Position numbers and translations under genes: made by a program. Positions 7,872-17,642 of a stretch of DNA of 41,273 nucleotides are shown one piece after another (position 1 is the first letter of the stretch; each line of letters starts with the position of its first letter). The notes beneath the pieces are model-generated. The model saw only the letters and a list, made by a program, of their open reading frames with translations, was not told the origin of the DNA and searched no databases. Source of the stretch: a virus. The stretch covers positions 1-41,273 of IMG/VR virus record IMGVR_UViG_3300002120_000013, one strand, 5' to 3'.

Positions 7872-10800
7872 GAACGTCCTAGAGATCATCTTTCGCGCCC
7901 GGAACGCTGACCAGGTAGCACGGGCTACCGAGGAGCTGACGGCGGCGCTGCGCGAGCTGGGCCCTGCGGCAGCTGAGGGCTCCCAGGGCGTCGAGCGCCT
8001 GGAGGAAACGACCGGGCGGGTCACCCAGGCGATCAGCCAGGCAGCTGAGCAGGGCGGGCCTATCCCATTGGGCGTCACTGTGCCCGAAGGGCTACAGCAG
8101 GAGGTCGCCAAGCTACGGGAGGAGCTGGACAAGCTGCGGGGCGCAGCAGAGGCCGCCGGCAAGGGCACAGAGGAGGCTGCGCGGCGTTCCCGAGGCCTGG
8201 GCGGGCAATTGGGGCCAGCGGCGACCGCGGCGAAGGATCTCGGCGGTGCGTTGACTGGCCTTGCTCTGCGCGCGGCCGCCACCGTGGGTGGATTCCTCGC
8301 CATCGAGCGCACCGTGCGGAGTGTCATCCGGGCTGCCTCAGAAGCCGAGCAGGCCCAGACGCAGCTCGCCTTCAGCTTCCAGGCAGTCGGGCGGTTCTCT
8401 GGGGCTGCCGTTCAGGAGATGCAGCGCTTCGCTACCGCCCAGTCCGCTGTAACGCGCTTCTCAGACGAGCAGGTCCAGTCCACCGCTGCGCTCATCCAGC
8501 AGGTAGGGCGCCTCTCGGGTCCGGCGCTCCAGCAGGCCACCCAGGCGGCGCTCGATCTAGCCACGGGCCTGGGCCGCACAACTGACGCCATGGCGCTCCT
8601 CATCGCCCGCGCCGCCCAGGGAGAGACCGAGGGCTTTGGCCGCCTGGGAATCGTCATCGATCAGACGCTCCCCAAGAGCCAGCGGTTCCAGGCGGCCCTC
8701 GAGGGCATCAACCGCTCCTTCGGCGGCGCCTCGCAAGCCTCCGTGCGGACCTATGCGGGTGCCGTGGATCAACTGCGCAACACGATGGGCGAGCTGGGGG
8801 AGACCATCGGCGGCGTGGTCTTGCCCCGCCTCGCCCAGCTTGCCCGGAGTCTGACCGGCAGCGTGCAGGCCTTTCTAGGTCTCGGCACCTCTGGCAGCCG
8901 GGCCACACGCGACCTGGTGCGCGACTTGGAAGCCCTGGCGGTGGCAGCCGAGAAGAATAGCGGCACAGCGGCACGCATCTTCCGCGAGCGCTTCGCCAAC
9001 CTAGAGCAAGAGATCGTGACGCAGTTCCGTATCGAGGTGCTGCGCGGTGATCTGGACGAGACGCTACGCACGCTCGCTTTCCTGGATGAGGTAGTTAAGT
9101 CGAGCGGCGCAGCTGCAAGCCAGGAGTTCCTGCGCGTCATAGAACAGATGCGCGCCATCGCGGCCGAAGGCATCCCCGTCAAGGTGGCCGTGCAAGCAAC
9201 CCAGGCTGCCACGGCGCTACAGGATGCCATCCGGCAACTCAGGGGCGCCGAGACACTGGACGTGCTCGTCAAGGGCACGCCGGATTTCCAGCAGGCATTG
9301 CGGGACTTCCAAGCCTTCAAGGCTACGGTCGAGCAACCCGTACTGATCCAGGCCGACCGCTCACGCCTACAGGATCTTCAAGCTGAGTTGGCCACAGTAG
9401 AAGAGCAGCTGCTGGCCTTGCGAGACGCTGGAGAAGTCGGCATCGAGCTGGGAACGACGCTTGCCAGGGCCGAGGAGCTGCGCCGCGAGATTGCAGCAGT
9501 GCAGGCCCAGCTAGATGTGCTCAGCAGGAGCGGCTTGCTACAACAGACAGTCGCGCTACGCATCAACCGCGCCCAGACCGAGGAAGAGCTGGCGGAGATC
9601 CTGCGCATCCTGGAGGAGCAGTTTAAGGAAGCCAGCGACAAGGCCGTGGTGGATGTGTCGCTCGTGGCCAGCGCGGATTCCTTGCTGGCGACGCTTGCTC
9701 AGGCCCGGCAGTTGGTCGAGCAGCGCCGCGTGCAGATCAAGCTGCCGGACATCGAGGCCAATGTGCGCCTACAGACAGAGACCGCGCAGGCGGCGCTCGA
9801 CCGGCTGGCGGCGACAGTGCGGTCGCTCCAAGAACAAGCCGGGGCGCCGTCGGCGGTGATCCTGGACACGCAGGCGCTCCTGGCAAGCGGGCAGGCGGGA
9901 GAGCAGGCGCTCGACCGCCTGGGGGCGGCGCTCGACGCCGTAGCGGCCCGCCGCGAGCCGGCCGAGCTGGTGGCTGCCTATGATCAACTGGGCCAGGTGC
10001 TCCTCGCTGTTGGTCAAAGCGCACTCGTGCTGGATGTGACGCTTGGGGCGACCCTTGCCGCGCAGCGTCAGCGCCTGCTCGATCTCTTGCGTGAGCTGGG
10101 ACCGCTAGAGCAGGCGCGTAGCTTGCGCATCGAGGCCGAGGCGCACATCGAGTTGGGTCAGCTGCAGCTTGCCCGGCAGTTGCTGGAGGACATCAAGAAG
10201 CTTGCGGCTGAGACTCACGACGTGAAGATCCAGCTAGAGGTGCAGCGCCTAGAGAAAGATCTTAAGGGTGCCGAGGATGCGGCCGGTGTGGGCGCATCAA
10301 AGATCGCCGAGGTGTTCCGCACCAAACTGGAAGGCGCTACCACAGATGTGCTAGTTGCTGGGTTCAGACAAACTCTGGGCCTCATGGAACAGGATGCGCA
10401 AAACTTTTCCGGCAAGATACAATCGATTTTTAGCAACATGGTTGATGCACTTATAGCTAAACTGTCCGAGTTGGCAGTAGCGGGCTTTTTCAAGGCCATT
10501 GGTCGGCTCATCGGCACCATCGTGCCCGGCGAAGTGAAAGTGCCGCGCACTGGCTCGGCTGGCATACCAGCAACACCCCCACCGCTCCAGCCTGGAGAAA
10601 AAGGCAAGGCAGGGGTGGACACGCGGGCTCTGGATCTGGAACTGCGCAGCCTGGGTAGAGGCTTAGGTCAGCTTCGCAGTCAACTGCGGGCCGTCTCAGT
10701 CACGCGATTTTCTAGAGCCGAACCAGATGAGCCGAGCAGAGTGCAAGCATCCACACGGGCGCTCTCACTTGAGGTGCGCGGCCTGGGCCGAAGCCTGACG

Positions 10801-10998
10801 CAGCTCCGCAGTCAGGTGCGGCTGGTGGCGCCTGGACTCGGCAGCGACCTCGTGACGCAGTTCATTGCGCGCGGCATTACGAGCGAGCGCCGACTGGGCC
10901 CAGTGAGTATCCGGGCCCTCGACTCGGCAGACTTCGAGCGGTACATGCGAGACAAGGGGCAGCGGGCGATTGATGCCCTGACGCTGGCGGGTAGGTGA
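7864..10998 (+). CDS. Tail tape measure protein
   Basis: The 1044-residue protein sets tail length. GTG 7864 overlaps the frameshifted chaperone end. It opens with LEIIFRARNADQVARATEEL, a common tape measure beginning, followed by long Ala/Leu/Gln/Glu coiled-coil stretches (residues ~70-130, 480-810). A hydrophobic helix-rich region around residues 125-160 (ALTGLALRAAATVGGFLAIE) and another near 860-885 (VDALIAKLSELAVAGFFKAIG) are typical of membrane-interacting parts. Near the C-terminus a ~27-residue unit occurs twice (TRALDLELRSLGRGLGQLRS and TRALSLEVRGLGRSLTQLRS). I see no peptidase or lysozyme motif. By the usual 0.15 nm per residue, the tail would be about 150-160 nm. Confidence 0.9.
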   Translation: MAENVLEIIFRARNADQVARATEELTAALRELGPAAAEGSQGVERLEETTGRVTQAISQAAEQGGPIPLGVTVPEGLQQEVAKLREELDKLRGAAEAAGKGTEEAARRSRGLGGQLGPAATAAKDLGGALTGLALRAAATVGGFLAIERTVRSVIRAASEAEQAQTQLAFSFQAVGRFSGAAVQEMQRFATAQSAVTRFSDEQVQSTAALIQQVGRLSGPALQQATQAALDLATGLGRTTDAMALLIARAAQGETEGFGRLGIVIDQTLPKSQRFQAALEGINRSFGGASQASVRTYAGAVDQLRNTMGELGETIGGVVLPRLAQLARSLTGSVQAFLGLGTSGSRATRDLVRDLEALAVAAEKNSGTAARIFRERFANLEQEIVTQFRIEVLRGDLDETLRTLAFLDEVVKSSGAAASQEFLRVIEQMRAIAAEGIPVKVAVQATQAATALQDAIRQLRGAETLDVLVKGTPDFQQALRDFQAFKATVEQPVLIQADRSRLQDLQAELATVEEQLLALRDAGEVGIELGTTLARAEELRREIAAVQAQLDVLSRSGLLQQTVALRINRAQTEEELAEILRILEEQFKEASDKAVVDVSLVASADSLLATLAQARQLVEQRRVQIKLPDIEANVRLQTETAQAALDRLAATVRSLQEQAGAPSAVILDTQALLASGQAGEQALDRLGAALDAVAARREPAELVAAYDQLGQVLLAVGQSALVLDVTLGATLAAQRQRLLDLLRELGPLEQARSLRIEAEAHIELGQLQLARQLLEDIKKLAAETHDVKIQLEVQRLEKDLKGAEDAAGVGASKIAEVFRTKLEGATTDVLVAGFRQTLGLMEQDAQNFSGKIQSIFSNMVDALIAKLSELAVAGFFKAIGRLIGTIVPGEVKVPRTGSAGIPATPPPLQPGEKGKAGVDTRALDLELRSLGRGLGQLRSQLRAVSVTRFSRAEPDEPSRVQASTRALSLEVRGLGRSLTQLRSQVRLVAPGLGSDLVTQFIARGITSERRLGPVSIRALDSADFERYMRDKGQRAIDALTLAGR

Positions 10999-11001
10999 AC
11001 C

Positions 11002-11865
11002 ATGGCGACAACGATGTTGACGCAGACTCGCATGATGATCGCTTACGACAACTACTTGCTCGCGCCCAACATGGTAACGACTACGCCGATCACGCTGACC
11101 GGCGCAACAGTAGCTAGCGGCTCGAGCCTCAACAACCTGCTCTATGAAGATCCCTGGTTGACGCTGCGGACCAATGCACCAACGGCAGTGCCACGGCTGG
11201 TCTATCAACTGTTGAGCCCCAACCCCTCGGGCCGGATCGTCGGCATCGGGCTAGTCAACCAGAACGTGCTGCACAACTACGACCGATTCATCGTCGAAGT
11301 TTCCTCAAGCGCCGGTGGCCCCTGGACGAACTTCGGCGAGGCCGACCTGCGGAACGTCTCACCTGCCAACCAATACCTAGCTAACATGGACCTGCTGTTT
11401 GAGCTGAACACGGTCACTTCGGCCCAGTTCTGGCGTTTCAGCTTCGATCCGAACACCGGGGCGCCCATTGAGATCGGCAACATCGTAGGCATGCAGCTCT
11501 ACAAGGTCGCCAAGAACCCCACCGTGCAGCAGTTCTCGCACGACTACGAGCGGGAGATCCGGCAGCTGCGGGCCGCGGGCGGTGCGCTCCACGTCTGGCG
11601 CGGCGCGCGGCACGTCAACTACTCGGCCGACTACATCTTTACCCGCATAGACGATGCACAGGCGACGCAGTTGCACGATATCTTCCGGCTGTACGGCGAC
11701 CGACTTGTCGGATTCAAGGCGCCTAACCAGGCGGCTTACGTGCTGCCGTACGCCATGCCGCACTTCTATGGACGCATGGAGGGGTTCCATGTGATGCCCG
11801 AGCAGGGGGCGACCGCGACGACGCACTTGAACACCGTTACTACGCGATTCACGCATGGCTGGTAG
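11002..11865 (+). CDS. Distal tail-like minor tail protein
   Basis: This 287-residue protein lies directly after the tape measure, the position of the distal tail (Dit-like) hub protein. The first half is a probable beta-sandwich (RIVGIGLVNQNVLHNYDRF, then WTNFGEADLR and FWRFSFDPN) resembling discoidin-type modules. The second half has HDYEREIRQLRAAGG and mixed alpha/beta sequence like baseplate hub domains. No signal or membrane segment. ATG follows the tape-measure stop by 3 bases. The position is strong; the family match is by resemblance only. Confidence 0.6.
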   Translation: MATTMLTQTRMMIAYDNYLLAPNMVTTTPITLTGATVASGSSLNNLLYEDPWLTLRTNAPTAVPRLVYQLLSPNPSGRIVGIGLVNQNVLHNYDRFIVEVSSSAGGPWTNFGEADLRNVSPANQYLANMDLLFELNTVTSAQFWRFSFDPNTGAPIEIGNIVGMQLYKVAKNPTVQQFSHDYEREIRQLRAAGGALHVWRGARHVNYSADYIFTRIDDAQATQLHDIFRLYGDRLVGFKAPNQAAYVLPYAMPHFYGRMEGFHVMPEQGATATTHLNTVTTRFTHGW

Positions 11866-11877
11866 GAGGAGGAGGAT

Positions 11878-12318
11878 ATGCCGACCGCGAACGTTGTACC
11901 TAATGCAGACGTGACTACGCAGTGGGATACCATCGTCCCGGGGACGCCCACTACGCACTTCGACAAGATCGACGAAGGCACGGCCTCGCCCGACGATGCA
12001 GACTACATCGAGACGGTGACTGTCAACGATCAGGACCAATGGGCCCTGGGCGATTCGCCGGCGAACCTAAGCGAGCTGACACAAATCGCCGTGAACTTCC
12101 GAGCGCGCATCACGGACGTTTCGGCCACAGCCAAGATCCGCTTGGAGCTGTTCCACACGGGAAGCACCGCCGTTACGGGCAACCCGAAGGACGTGGTGGG
12201 GGCCGACCTGGGCGGCTATGGCGTGCTGGGCACGACCACGAAGACCTGGACGGGCTTGTCGCTGACCAAGGCGCAGGCAGACAGCCTGGAGCTGCGCGCC
12301 ACGTTCCTGGGGAGCTGA
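11878..12318 (+). CDS. Small beta-rich minor tail protein
   Basis: The product is 146 residues, with ATG behind a very strong GGAGGAGGAGGAT site. It is a single beta-sandwich-like domain: the TTQWDTIVPGTPTTHFDKID and DDADYIETVTVND blocks recur in many phage surface proteins, probably carbohydrate- or surface-binding. It lies between the distal tail candidate and the tip protein. A role as tail-tip or adsorption accessory is inferred; no catalytic residues are visible. Confidence 0.6.
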   Translation: MPTANVVPNADVTTQWDTIVPGTPTTHFDKIDEGTASPDDADYIETVTVNDQDQWALGDSPANLSELTQIAVNFRARITDVSATAKIRLELFHTGSTAVTGNPKDVVGADLGGYGVLGTTTKTWTGLSLTKAQADSLELRATFLGS

Positions 12319-12324
12319 GGGGCC

Positions 12325-12705
12325 ATGGCTTTACGCGTAACCAGATGGTCGCCGGATACCTGTCCATGCGTGATCGATTACGAGTGGGACGACGCTTTAC
12401 CGCAAGAGGCGCGCGTGCACGTGGCTAACGCGATTGTACAGGCCTGTGCTGCGCATGCGGCGGCCACGGCACCGGCGGCGCATCTCGTCTTGGTGCTGGA
12501 AGAAAATCAGCGTAAGAATCTCTTCGATACCGAGGTACAGGCGCGAGTCGTCTTGTCTGAAACGCGCCGAGTGGAGTACATCTACCCCGACTCCACGCGG
12601 GTGCTCAATGTGCGATTGACGGGCTTCACGACGGCGCAGCGCACCGCTCTACAGGGCGTGGTGAACACGGATGCGCGCTTTGTCGGCAAGGTAGTGCTGA
12701 TCTAG
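12325..12705 (+). CDS. Hypothetical tail-region protein
   Basis: The product is 126 residues. It begins MALRVTRWSPDTCPCVIDYEWDD and then forms an alpha/beta domain (helix HVANAIVQACAAHAAA, strands HLVLVLEEN and RRVEYIYPD). It has a CPC pair near the N-terminus. I do not recognise a named family. Its position immediately before the giant tip protein, with the stop followed directly by the next GTG, argues for a tail-tip assembly role. Confidence 0.6.
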   Translation: MALRVTRWSPDTCPCVIDYEWDDALPQEARVHVANAIVQACAAHAAATAPAAHLVLVLEENQRKNLFDTEVQARVVLSETRRVEYIYPDSTRVLNVRLTGFTTAQRTALQGVVNTDARFVGKVVLI

Positions 12706-15700
12706 GTGGCGAAGACCTTATGCATAGGAGGGTCTAGCGGTTCAACAGTCGGCGCCAATTCAACGCGTTATTCTTCACTCTCCGGTTATGTCCCCAATGA
12801 GACTAGCGAAACTTTTGTCCAGTTGACCTTTCGCAGTGCCGGCACACTGAGCAACCTATATGTAAAGGTCACAACGAATACCATTGACGGTTCAAGCACG
12901 TTTCGCACACGCAAGAACCTGGCGAATGGTAATCAATCGGTGTCCATTGGCACCTCTACAACGGGAGAGTTTGAGGACACCGCCAACAGTGACAGCATCG
13001 CCGCTGGTGATGAGGCCAACTATCAGCTGGTAACAGGCGGAACAACCGGCAACATACTCGTTTTTGCGCTTTCTAGCCTATTCAACGCAACTACCAACAC
13101 AGTCGCCAAGCTGAATACCAGAGAGAATGCTGTTACTGCCGCTGCTACTACTTTTTATCGCGCGCTCTGCAGCATGCGCAATGAGAGTTTAACGACTGAA
13201 CCCGAAACGCAATTCAAGATCGGTACGGCTGGAACACTCAAGAATCTCTATGTCTACGTTTCAACCAATTCAGTGACTGCGGCTAGCACAGTGCGTAGCC
13301 GTAAAAACGCGGCCAATGGCAACTTGTCGGTCAGCATCACCGCGAGCACTACCGGAGTTTTCGAGGACACGACAAACAGCGACACGGTTGCATCTGGAGA
13401 CAAACTGAATTGGCAGATAGTGACTGGCAGTACTGGCACCAGCATGACGGCCTACAACATATCCGGCGAGTTCGAAAGTACGAACGCGAGTTTCCCGGTT
13501 GTCTTCAATCGACTTGCGGGATTCGGGGTTGGGGCTGCAGATGGGTTCATGACAATTGCCGGAGGAGCGGAACCGAGTACAACGGAAAATCCTACGGATG
13601 CTAACATCGCAGGCACGGCGCGTAATCTCTGGTGCTACATCTCGGCAAATGGTCGCACCACCAACACCGACGTGGTCTTGCGCAAGAACTCGGCATCTAC
13701 CGCTCTGACGATTGCCATTGCCGGTGCCGCCACAGGCGAGTTTGAGGACGCGACCAACTCGGTCACCTTCGTCGCCACCGATGAGCTGAACTATGCGGTG
13801 ATCACTGGCACCGGATCCGGCACGTTCACCTTCCGCACCATCGGCTGCACGTTAGAGAACACTGAGGCGGGCATCGCAGGGCGCATCACGGCCAGCGATT
13901 CCACGCTTACTTACAGTGAAAAGGTGGGCCGTACTACTGCCAGCGACGCGACGCTGACCTACAGCGAGAAGACGGGGCGGGTCACTGCAAGCAGCGCCGA
14001 CTTGACCTATAGCGAAAAGCTCGGACGAGTCACAGCCTCGAGCGCCGACTTGACCTACGGCGAGAAGGTGGGCCGCACGACAGCCGCAGATGCCACACTG
14101 ACCTACAGCGAGAAAGTTGCACGCGCCACGGCCGCGAGCGCCGACCTGACATACAGCGAGAAGGTCGCGCGAATCACAGCCACCGATGCCACGTTGACCT
14201 ACACCGAAGCTGGCGCCGCCGTGGCGCGGATCACGGCTGCCGATGCCACCTTGACCTACAACGCTAAGACCGGACGCATTACAGAGGTGGATGCCGATGA
14301 GACCTACAACGCCAAGACACCGAGGATCACTGCCGCCAGCGTAGACCTGACGTACAACCTCGCCGAGGCCAGGATTGCTGCAACGGATGTGGAGCTGGAC
14401 TACTCCGTAGCGGCCGCCCCGCCGGGGCCGTGGGTGTTGGCCGATGCGCTCAAGATGCGCACTACACGGACGACACCGCTCATAGTCATCTCGTTGCCCG
14501 GCAACCTCTTCGTGCGCATGAGCACCGCTACGATTCGAGACATGTCCGGATTCACTGCCAGTCTTTTTGCTGACCTATACTCCCCCAGCGTCTTGTATGT
14601 CGAGGATGTGATCGACGACGGCGCCCCGGCCATCGATACGGCCACCAGTGAGGTGCGCTTCGGCATCGCCAACCAGGTCATCGCCACGAGCAGCGGCCCG
14701 ATGGACGCACCGGACATCATCCGCACGCGGGCCTGGTTCGGGGCCCGTGTGACCATCTTCCTGGCCGTCGAGGGCCCGGACCTGCAGGTGCTGTTCTTTG
14801 CCATCTTCAACGGCACGATCCGCTCGACCGAAGTGGATCAACAGGGGATCCATGTACGCGCAGCGCGATTGAGCCAGGAGCATCTGCAGACACCTGCACG
14901 ACAGGTACTGTCCGACAGTCTGGTATACACGAGCCAGGAGGGCGACGAGCCACAGGGCAACTTAGGTGCCGCAGTGCCCATCTTCTATGGGCGGTTCAAT
15001 GTCACTGCAGTAACTAGAGCCTGGGATGCGTTGGATTCCGCATGGGGCGACGAGCGCTCGGATATATTCCCGGCACTGCTGGGCGTCAAGTATCCCATGG
15101 TGCCGCTTGTTTTGCTGTCAGAAAACTACAGGTGGAAGAGCGGGGAAACCGCCCTGACCAGTCACCGTAACTTGCTCCTGGCTGTAGGGGACGTGGACAA
15201 CACCAACGGCACTAGGATCCTGCTGGCCAGACATGACAGCACTAGTTGGGAGTTCACCCCGCAACTCTTCAACCCACCGACTGGCAACACGGAGCGCATC
15301 CACTGGTCGCGCCTATACACCTGGAACAACGAGCTGGACCAGGCTACCGCCTTCTGCAAGGACCAATCGACCGACATGGATGTGGCGCCCAAGGCGGCAG
15401 AGAAAGCTTACGCAAGCTGTGGGGAGAAAGCTGTCGATGGGACGCACACGGCGACACCAAGCCTCCACCGGTTTGTGCATACCTTCTTCATCGCACGCAA
15501 GGATCCCGATTGGGGTGGCAGCGTACCCACCTTCTGGAGTGGCACGCTTCAGTGTATGGCTCTCATACCTGATCGCGTCTCCCAGCGCGGGGGGATTACC
15601 GATGGCGTCACCTTCGGAACCACGCTCAACGTGCAGAACCTGGAACATTTGTTTAAGCCCAACCTGGTACTAAACGTGGGGTCGGATGTAGGCTTTGCAA

Positions 15701-17307
15701 GCATCCCCTTGGGAGAGCGCATCTCGCTCCAGATGCCGGCCGTTGGGCCCAATCTGGGCGAGGTCATCGCGGTGCGCATCTGTTGGATAAGTGACCGCAC
15801 CCAGACGAGCACGCAGACCCGGGTGGCTGCCCGGTACTTCCCAGGCATCGGCGGGCTTGTGCTGAGCACAGCCCCGGGTGCGAACGAATGGTTTACGACA
15901 TACCTGTCGGGCAGCACGAGCATCATCACGCACAACCCCACAGCCGTAGGTGGAGGCCGACAGTTCGGCAGCTTCTACATCTGGGAACGCCTCGGCCGGA
16001 GCGGTGGTCCAGCCAGCCACCCGGTGCCTCAATGGGAGTTTGTGGAGATCGATGAGACCGATGGCCAGGGATACGCCTACGATGTGGTTTTCTGGCCTGG
16101 GAACGGCATCGTACGGCTCAATGCGGTATGGATGGAAGTGATCTACCGGCCCAGCTTTCTCAATCGAACAGCACGGCGCTTGCCAGGAACGAGTGCGCGA
16201 ATCGCTGCGGAGGGTGGATTTGATGTCCGTGGCCGGCCCCGCAGCCAAGAGCGGCGCATCTACTATGGCGAGAAGAGGGTCAGCATCCCGTACACCGGCA
16301 ACGTCCCAGACCCGCAGCAACAACCTCTTGGACAACAATCCGTCTGGGGAAGCGGCCAGGGACCGTTCCATAACGTGCGATGGGATTTCGATATCCCTAG
16401 TTACGTGTCTACTGTACTGCCGTTCGATAACCCCGCGTCCATCGCCTTGCACTACATCGACAAGTACCTAGGGGACTACGGCGCGTGCGCGATTGGGGTC
16501 GGTGAGTTGGGCAGTTTCCGTGACGCCATCACGTACTATGAATCCCTAGGCTCTTCACCTTTCTGGCGCTTGTCAGTACAGGCCTCAACACGCACGGGTG
16601 TGCAAGTCTTTTTAGATCGCTTGGCCGAGCACGGCAAATGCTTCATCCAACGGCAGACGCTCTCGGATGGTACTTACAAGTGGCGCATCTATGTAGATAC
16701 GCCTACCCCTGCAACAGACTTCCCCGCACGCAACTGGCGGGCAGGCGAGGCGCTATCCGTCCAAGACATCATGCCCGAGACGCTGCGCGTTGAGCTGACC
16801 GGCATCGACGCTATCCGTAATCGCTTCGTTCTCCGGTATGGCTTGCACGAACCTACTGGACGGTTTGCATACGAACGCACGCTCAACAAGGACAGCACCA
16901 ACTTGGCGACACAGGGGGCGCTCTACCGCACAGCCTGCTCGACGAGCGAAACACGGTACGCCGACCCGGTCACGGGGATCGGGTTCGTGCAAGAGGAGAT
17001 CATCGAGCTGCCCTGGCTCTGGTTCCCAGACACGGCGGACGAGATCCTGAAGTGGCATTGCAACCTGAAGCGCGAGCGCCGCGTGGGCGTGACGCTGACC
17101 GGGGGGCTGCTGTTGGCCGACATCCAACCGGGCCATGTGGTGACGCTGGCGGATGATGTGGCCAACATCGTCGGGAACTACCCAGGGCTATCGGCCGTCA
17201 GCTGGTCAAGCCGGCGGTTCAACGTCGTGCGCCGGACGATCCGTCTGGACGGCGGCCAAGTCCTGGTGGACTTGGTTTTGCTTGAGACATACTCGGTGCC
17301 GGTGTAA
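12706..17307 (+). CDS. Giant tail tip / fibre protein with internal repeats
   Basis: This 1533-residue protein is the likely host-contact tail tip component. GTG 12706 directly follows the previous stop. Residues ~20-390 hold three copies of a ~105-125-residue beta unit (each with LxNLYVxVxTN, an RKN-asparagine loop, then TGEFEDTxNSD). Residues ~392-570 are eleven copies of a 16-residue repeat (consensus GRITAxDATLTYSEKV). The remaining ~960 residues are a mixed beta-rich body with AEHGKCFIQRQTLSDGTYKW and a C-terminal segment (VSWSSRRFNVVRRTIRLDGG) similar in style to tail-tip/baseplate proteins. The N-terminal repeat region looks lower in GC than its surroundings, hinting at separate acquisition (by eye only). 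Confidence 0.7.
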   Translation: MAKTLCIGGSSGSTVGANSTRYSSLSGYVPNETSETFVQLTFRSAGTLSNLYVKVTTNTIDGSSTFRTRKNLANGNQSVSIGTSTTGEFEDTANSDSIAAGDEANYQLVTGGTTGNILVFALSSLFNATTNTVAKLNTRENAVTAAATTFYRALCSMRNESLTTEPETQFKIGTAGTLKNLYVYVSTNSVTAASTVRSRKNAANGNLSVSITASTTGVFEDTTNSDTVASGDKLNWQIVTGSTGTSMTAYNISGEFESTNASFPVVFNRLAGFGVGAADGFMTIAGGAEPSTTENPTDANIAGTARNLWCYISANGRTTNTDVVLRKNSASTALTIAIAGAATGEFEDATNSVTFVATDELNYAVITGTGSGTFTFRTIGCTLENTEAGIAGRITASDSTLTYSEKVGRTTASDATLTYSEKTGRVTASSADLTYSEKLGRVTASSADLTYGEKVGRTTAADATLTYSEKVARATAASADLTYSEKVARITATDATLTYTEAGAAVARITAADATLTYNAKTGRITEVDADETYNAKTPRITAASVDLTYNLAEARIAATDVELDYSVAAAPPGPWVLADALKMRTTRTTPLIVISLPGNLFVRMSTATIRDMSGFTASLFADLYSPSVLYVEDVIDDGAPAIDTATSEVRFGIANQVIATSSGPMDAPDIIRTRAWFGARVTIFLAVEGPDLQVLFFAIFNGTIRSTEVDQQGIHVRAARLSQEHLQTPARQVLSDSLVYTSQEGDEPQGNLGAAVPIFYGRFNVTAVTRAWDALDSAWGDERSDIFPALLGVKYPMVPLVLLSENYRWKSGETALTSHRNLLLAVGDVDNTNGTRILLARHDSTSWEFTPQLFNPPTGNTERIHWSRLYTWNNELDQATAFCKDQSTDMDVAPKAAEKAYASCGEKAVDGTHTATPSLHRFVHTFFIARKDPDWGGSVPTFWSGTLQCMALIPDRVSQRGGITDGVTFGTTLNVQNLEHLFKPNLVLNVGSDVGFASIPLGERISLQMPAVGPNLGEVIAVRICWISDRTQTSTQTRVAARYFPGIGGLVLSTAPGANEWFTTYLSGSTSIITHNPTAVGGGRQFGSFYIWERLGRSGGPASHPVPQWEFVEIDETDGQGYAYDVVFWPGNGIVRLNAVWMEVIYRPSFLNRTARRLPGTSARIAAEGGFDVRGRPRSQERRIYYGEKRVSIPYTGNVPDPQQQPLGQQSVWGSGQGPFHNVRWDFDIPSYVSTVLPFDNPASIALHYIDKYLGDYGACAIGVGELGSFRDAITYYESLGSSPFWRLSVQASTRTGVQVFLDRLAEHGKCFIQRQTLSDGTYKWRIYVDTPTPATDFPARNWRAGEALSVQDIMPETLRVELTGIDAIRNRFVLRYGLHEPTGRFAYERTLNKDSTNLATQGALYRTACSTSETRYADPVTGIGFVQEEIIELPWLWFPDTADEILKWHCNLKRERRVGVTLTGGLLLADIQPGHVVTLADDVANIVGNYPGLSAVSWSSRRFNVVRRTIRLDGGQVLVDLVLLETYSVPV
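13879..14415 (+). repeat. Eleven in-frame 48-bp repeats (16-residue unit) in the tip protein
   Basis: The coding sequence repeats a unit close to GRITASDATLTYSEKV eleven times, ten of them 16 codons and one 19 codons. Early copies are the most alike, later ones drift (ITEVDADETYNAK, IAATDVELDYSVA). Degenerate in-frame DNA repeats of this kind can change copy number by slippage or recombination and probably form an extended beta linker. Confidence 0.9.
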
Positions 17308-17320
17308 GAGGAGGGCGAGG

Positions 17321-17629
17321 GTGGGGAACAACGTCAGCGCCTTTGCGGGCACAGTCCGCACCTTCCTTGGTGGCAACCTGTTCGGGCTCCTGGCGACGCT
17401 CCTGGCGATCATCTTGGGCCTGTATACGAGCAACGTGCGCCGCGAGTTCGACATGCTGCGCCGGGAGATCGACGACCGTGACCAGCAGATCGCTGAGACG
17501 AAGATCGCGGTTGACCAAGTAGAGAACCGGCTCAACTTGGATCTCGTGCAGCGCTTGGTGCGCGTGGAGGAGAACCAGCAGACGTTACTGCACCGGTTCG
17601 ACCGCCTAGAGGCGAGACTCGTACGCTAA
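17321..17629 (+). CDS. Small membrane protein with coiled coil (holin/lysis candidate)
   Basis: The product is 102 residues. GTG 17321 follows a GAGGAGGGCGAGG site; the frame is open further upstream inside the tip gene, but that part is a shadow. One membrane helix at residues ~16-36 (LGGNLFGLLATLLAIILGLY) is followed by a charged coiled coil (DMLRREIDDRDQQIAETKI onward). The design resembles small phage membrane proteins found near holins. It sits 13 bases after the tail genes and 13 bases before a hydrophobic protein. Role in lysis is inferred from place and topology. Confidence 0.6.
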   Translation: MGNNVSAFAGTVRTFLGGNLFGLLATLLAIILGLYTSNVRREFDMLRREIDDRDQQIAETKIAVDQVENRLNLDLVQRLVRVEENQQTLLHRFDRLEARLVR

Positions 17630-17642
17630 AGTGGAGGGTTCC

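Noticed and set aside
13879-14415. CRISPR array
   Set aside because: The 48-base repeats are degenerate, contiguous and in-frame codons of one protein, with no spacers.
15670-16452. 260-residue minus-strand ORF under the tip gene
   Set aside because: It lies wholly opposite the tip protein, has no ribosome site and no plausible domain.
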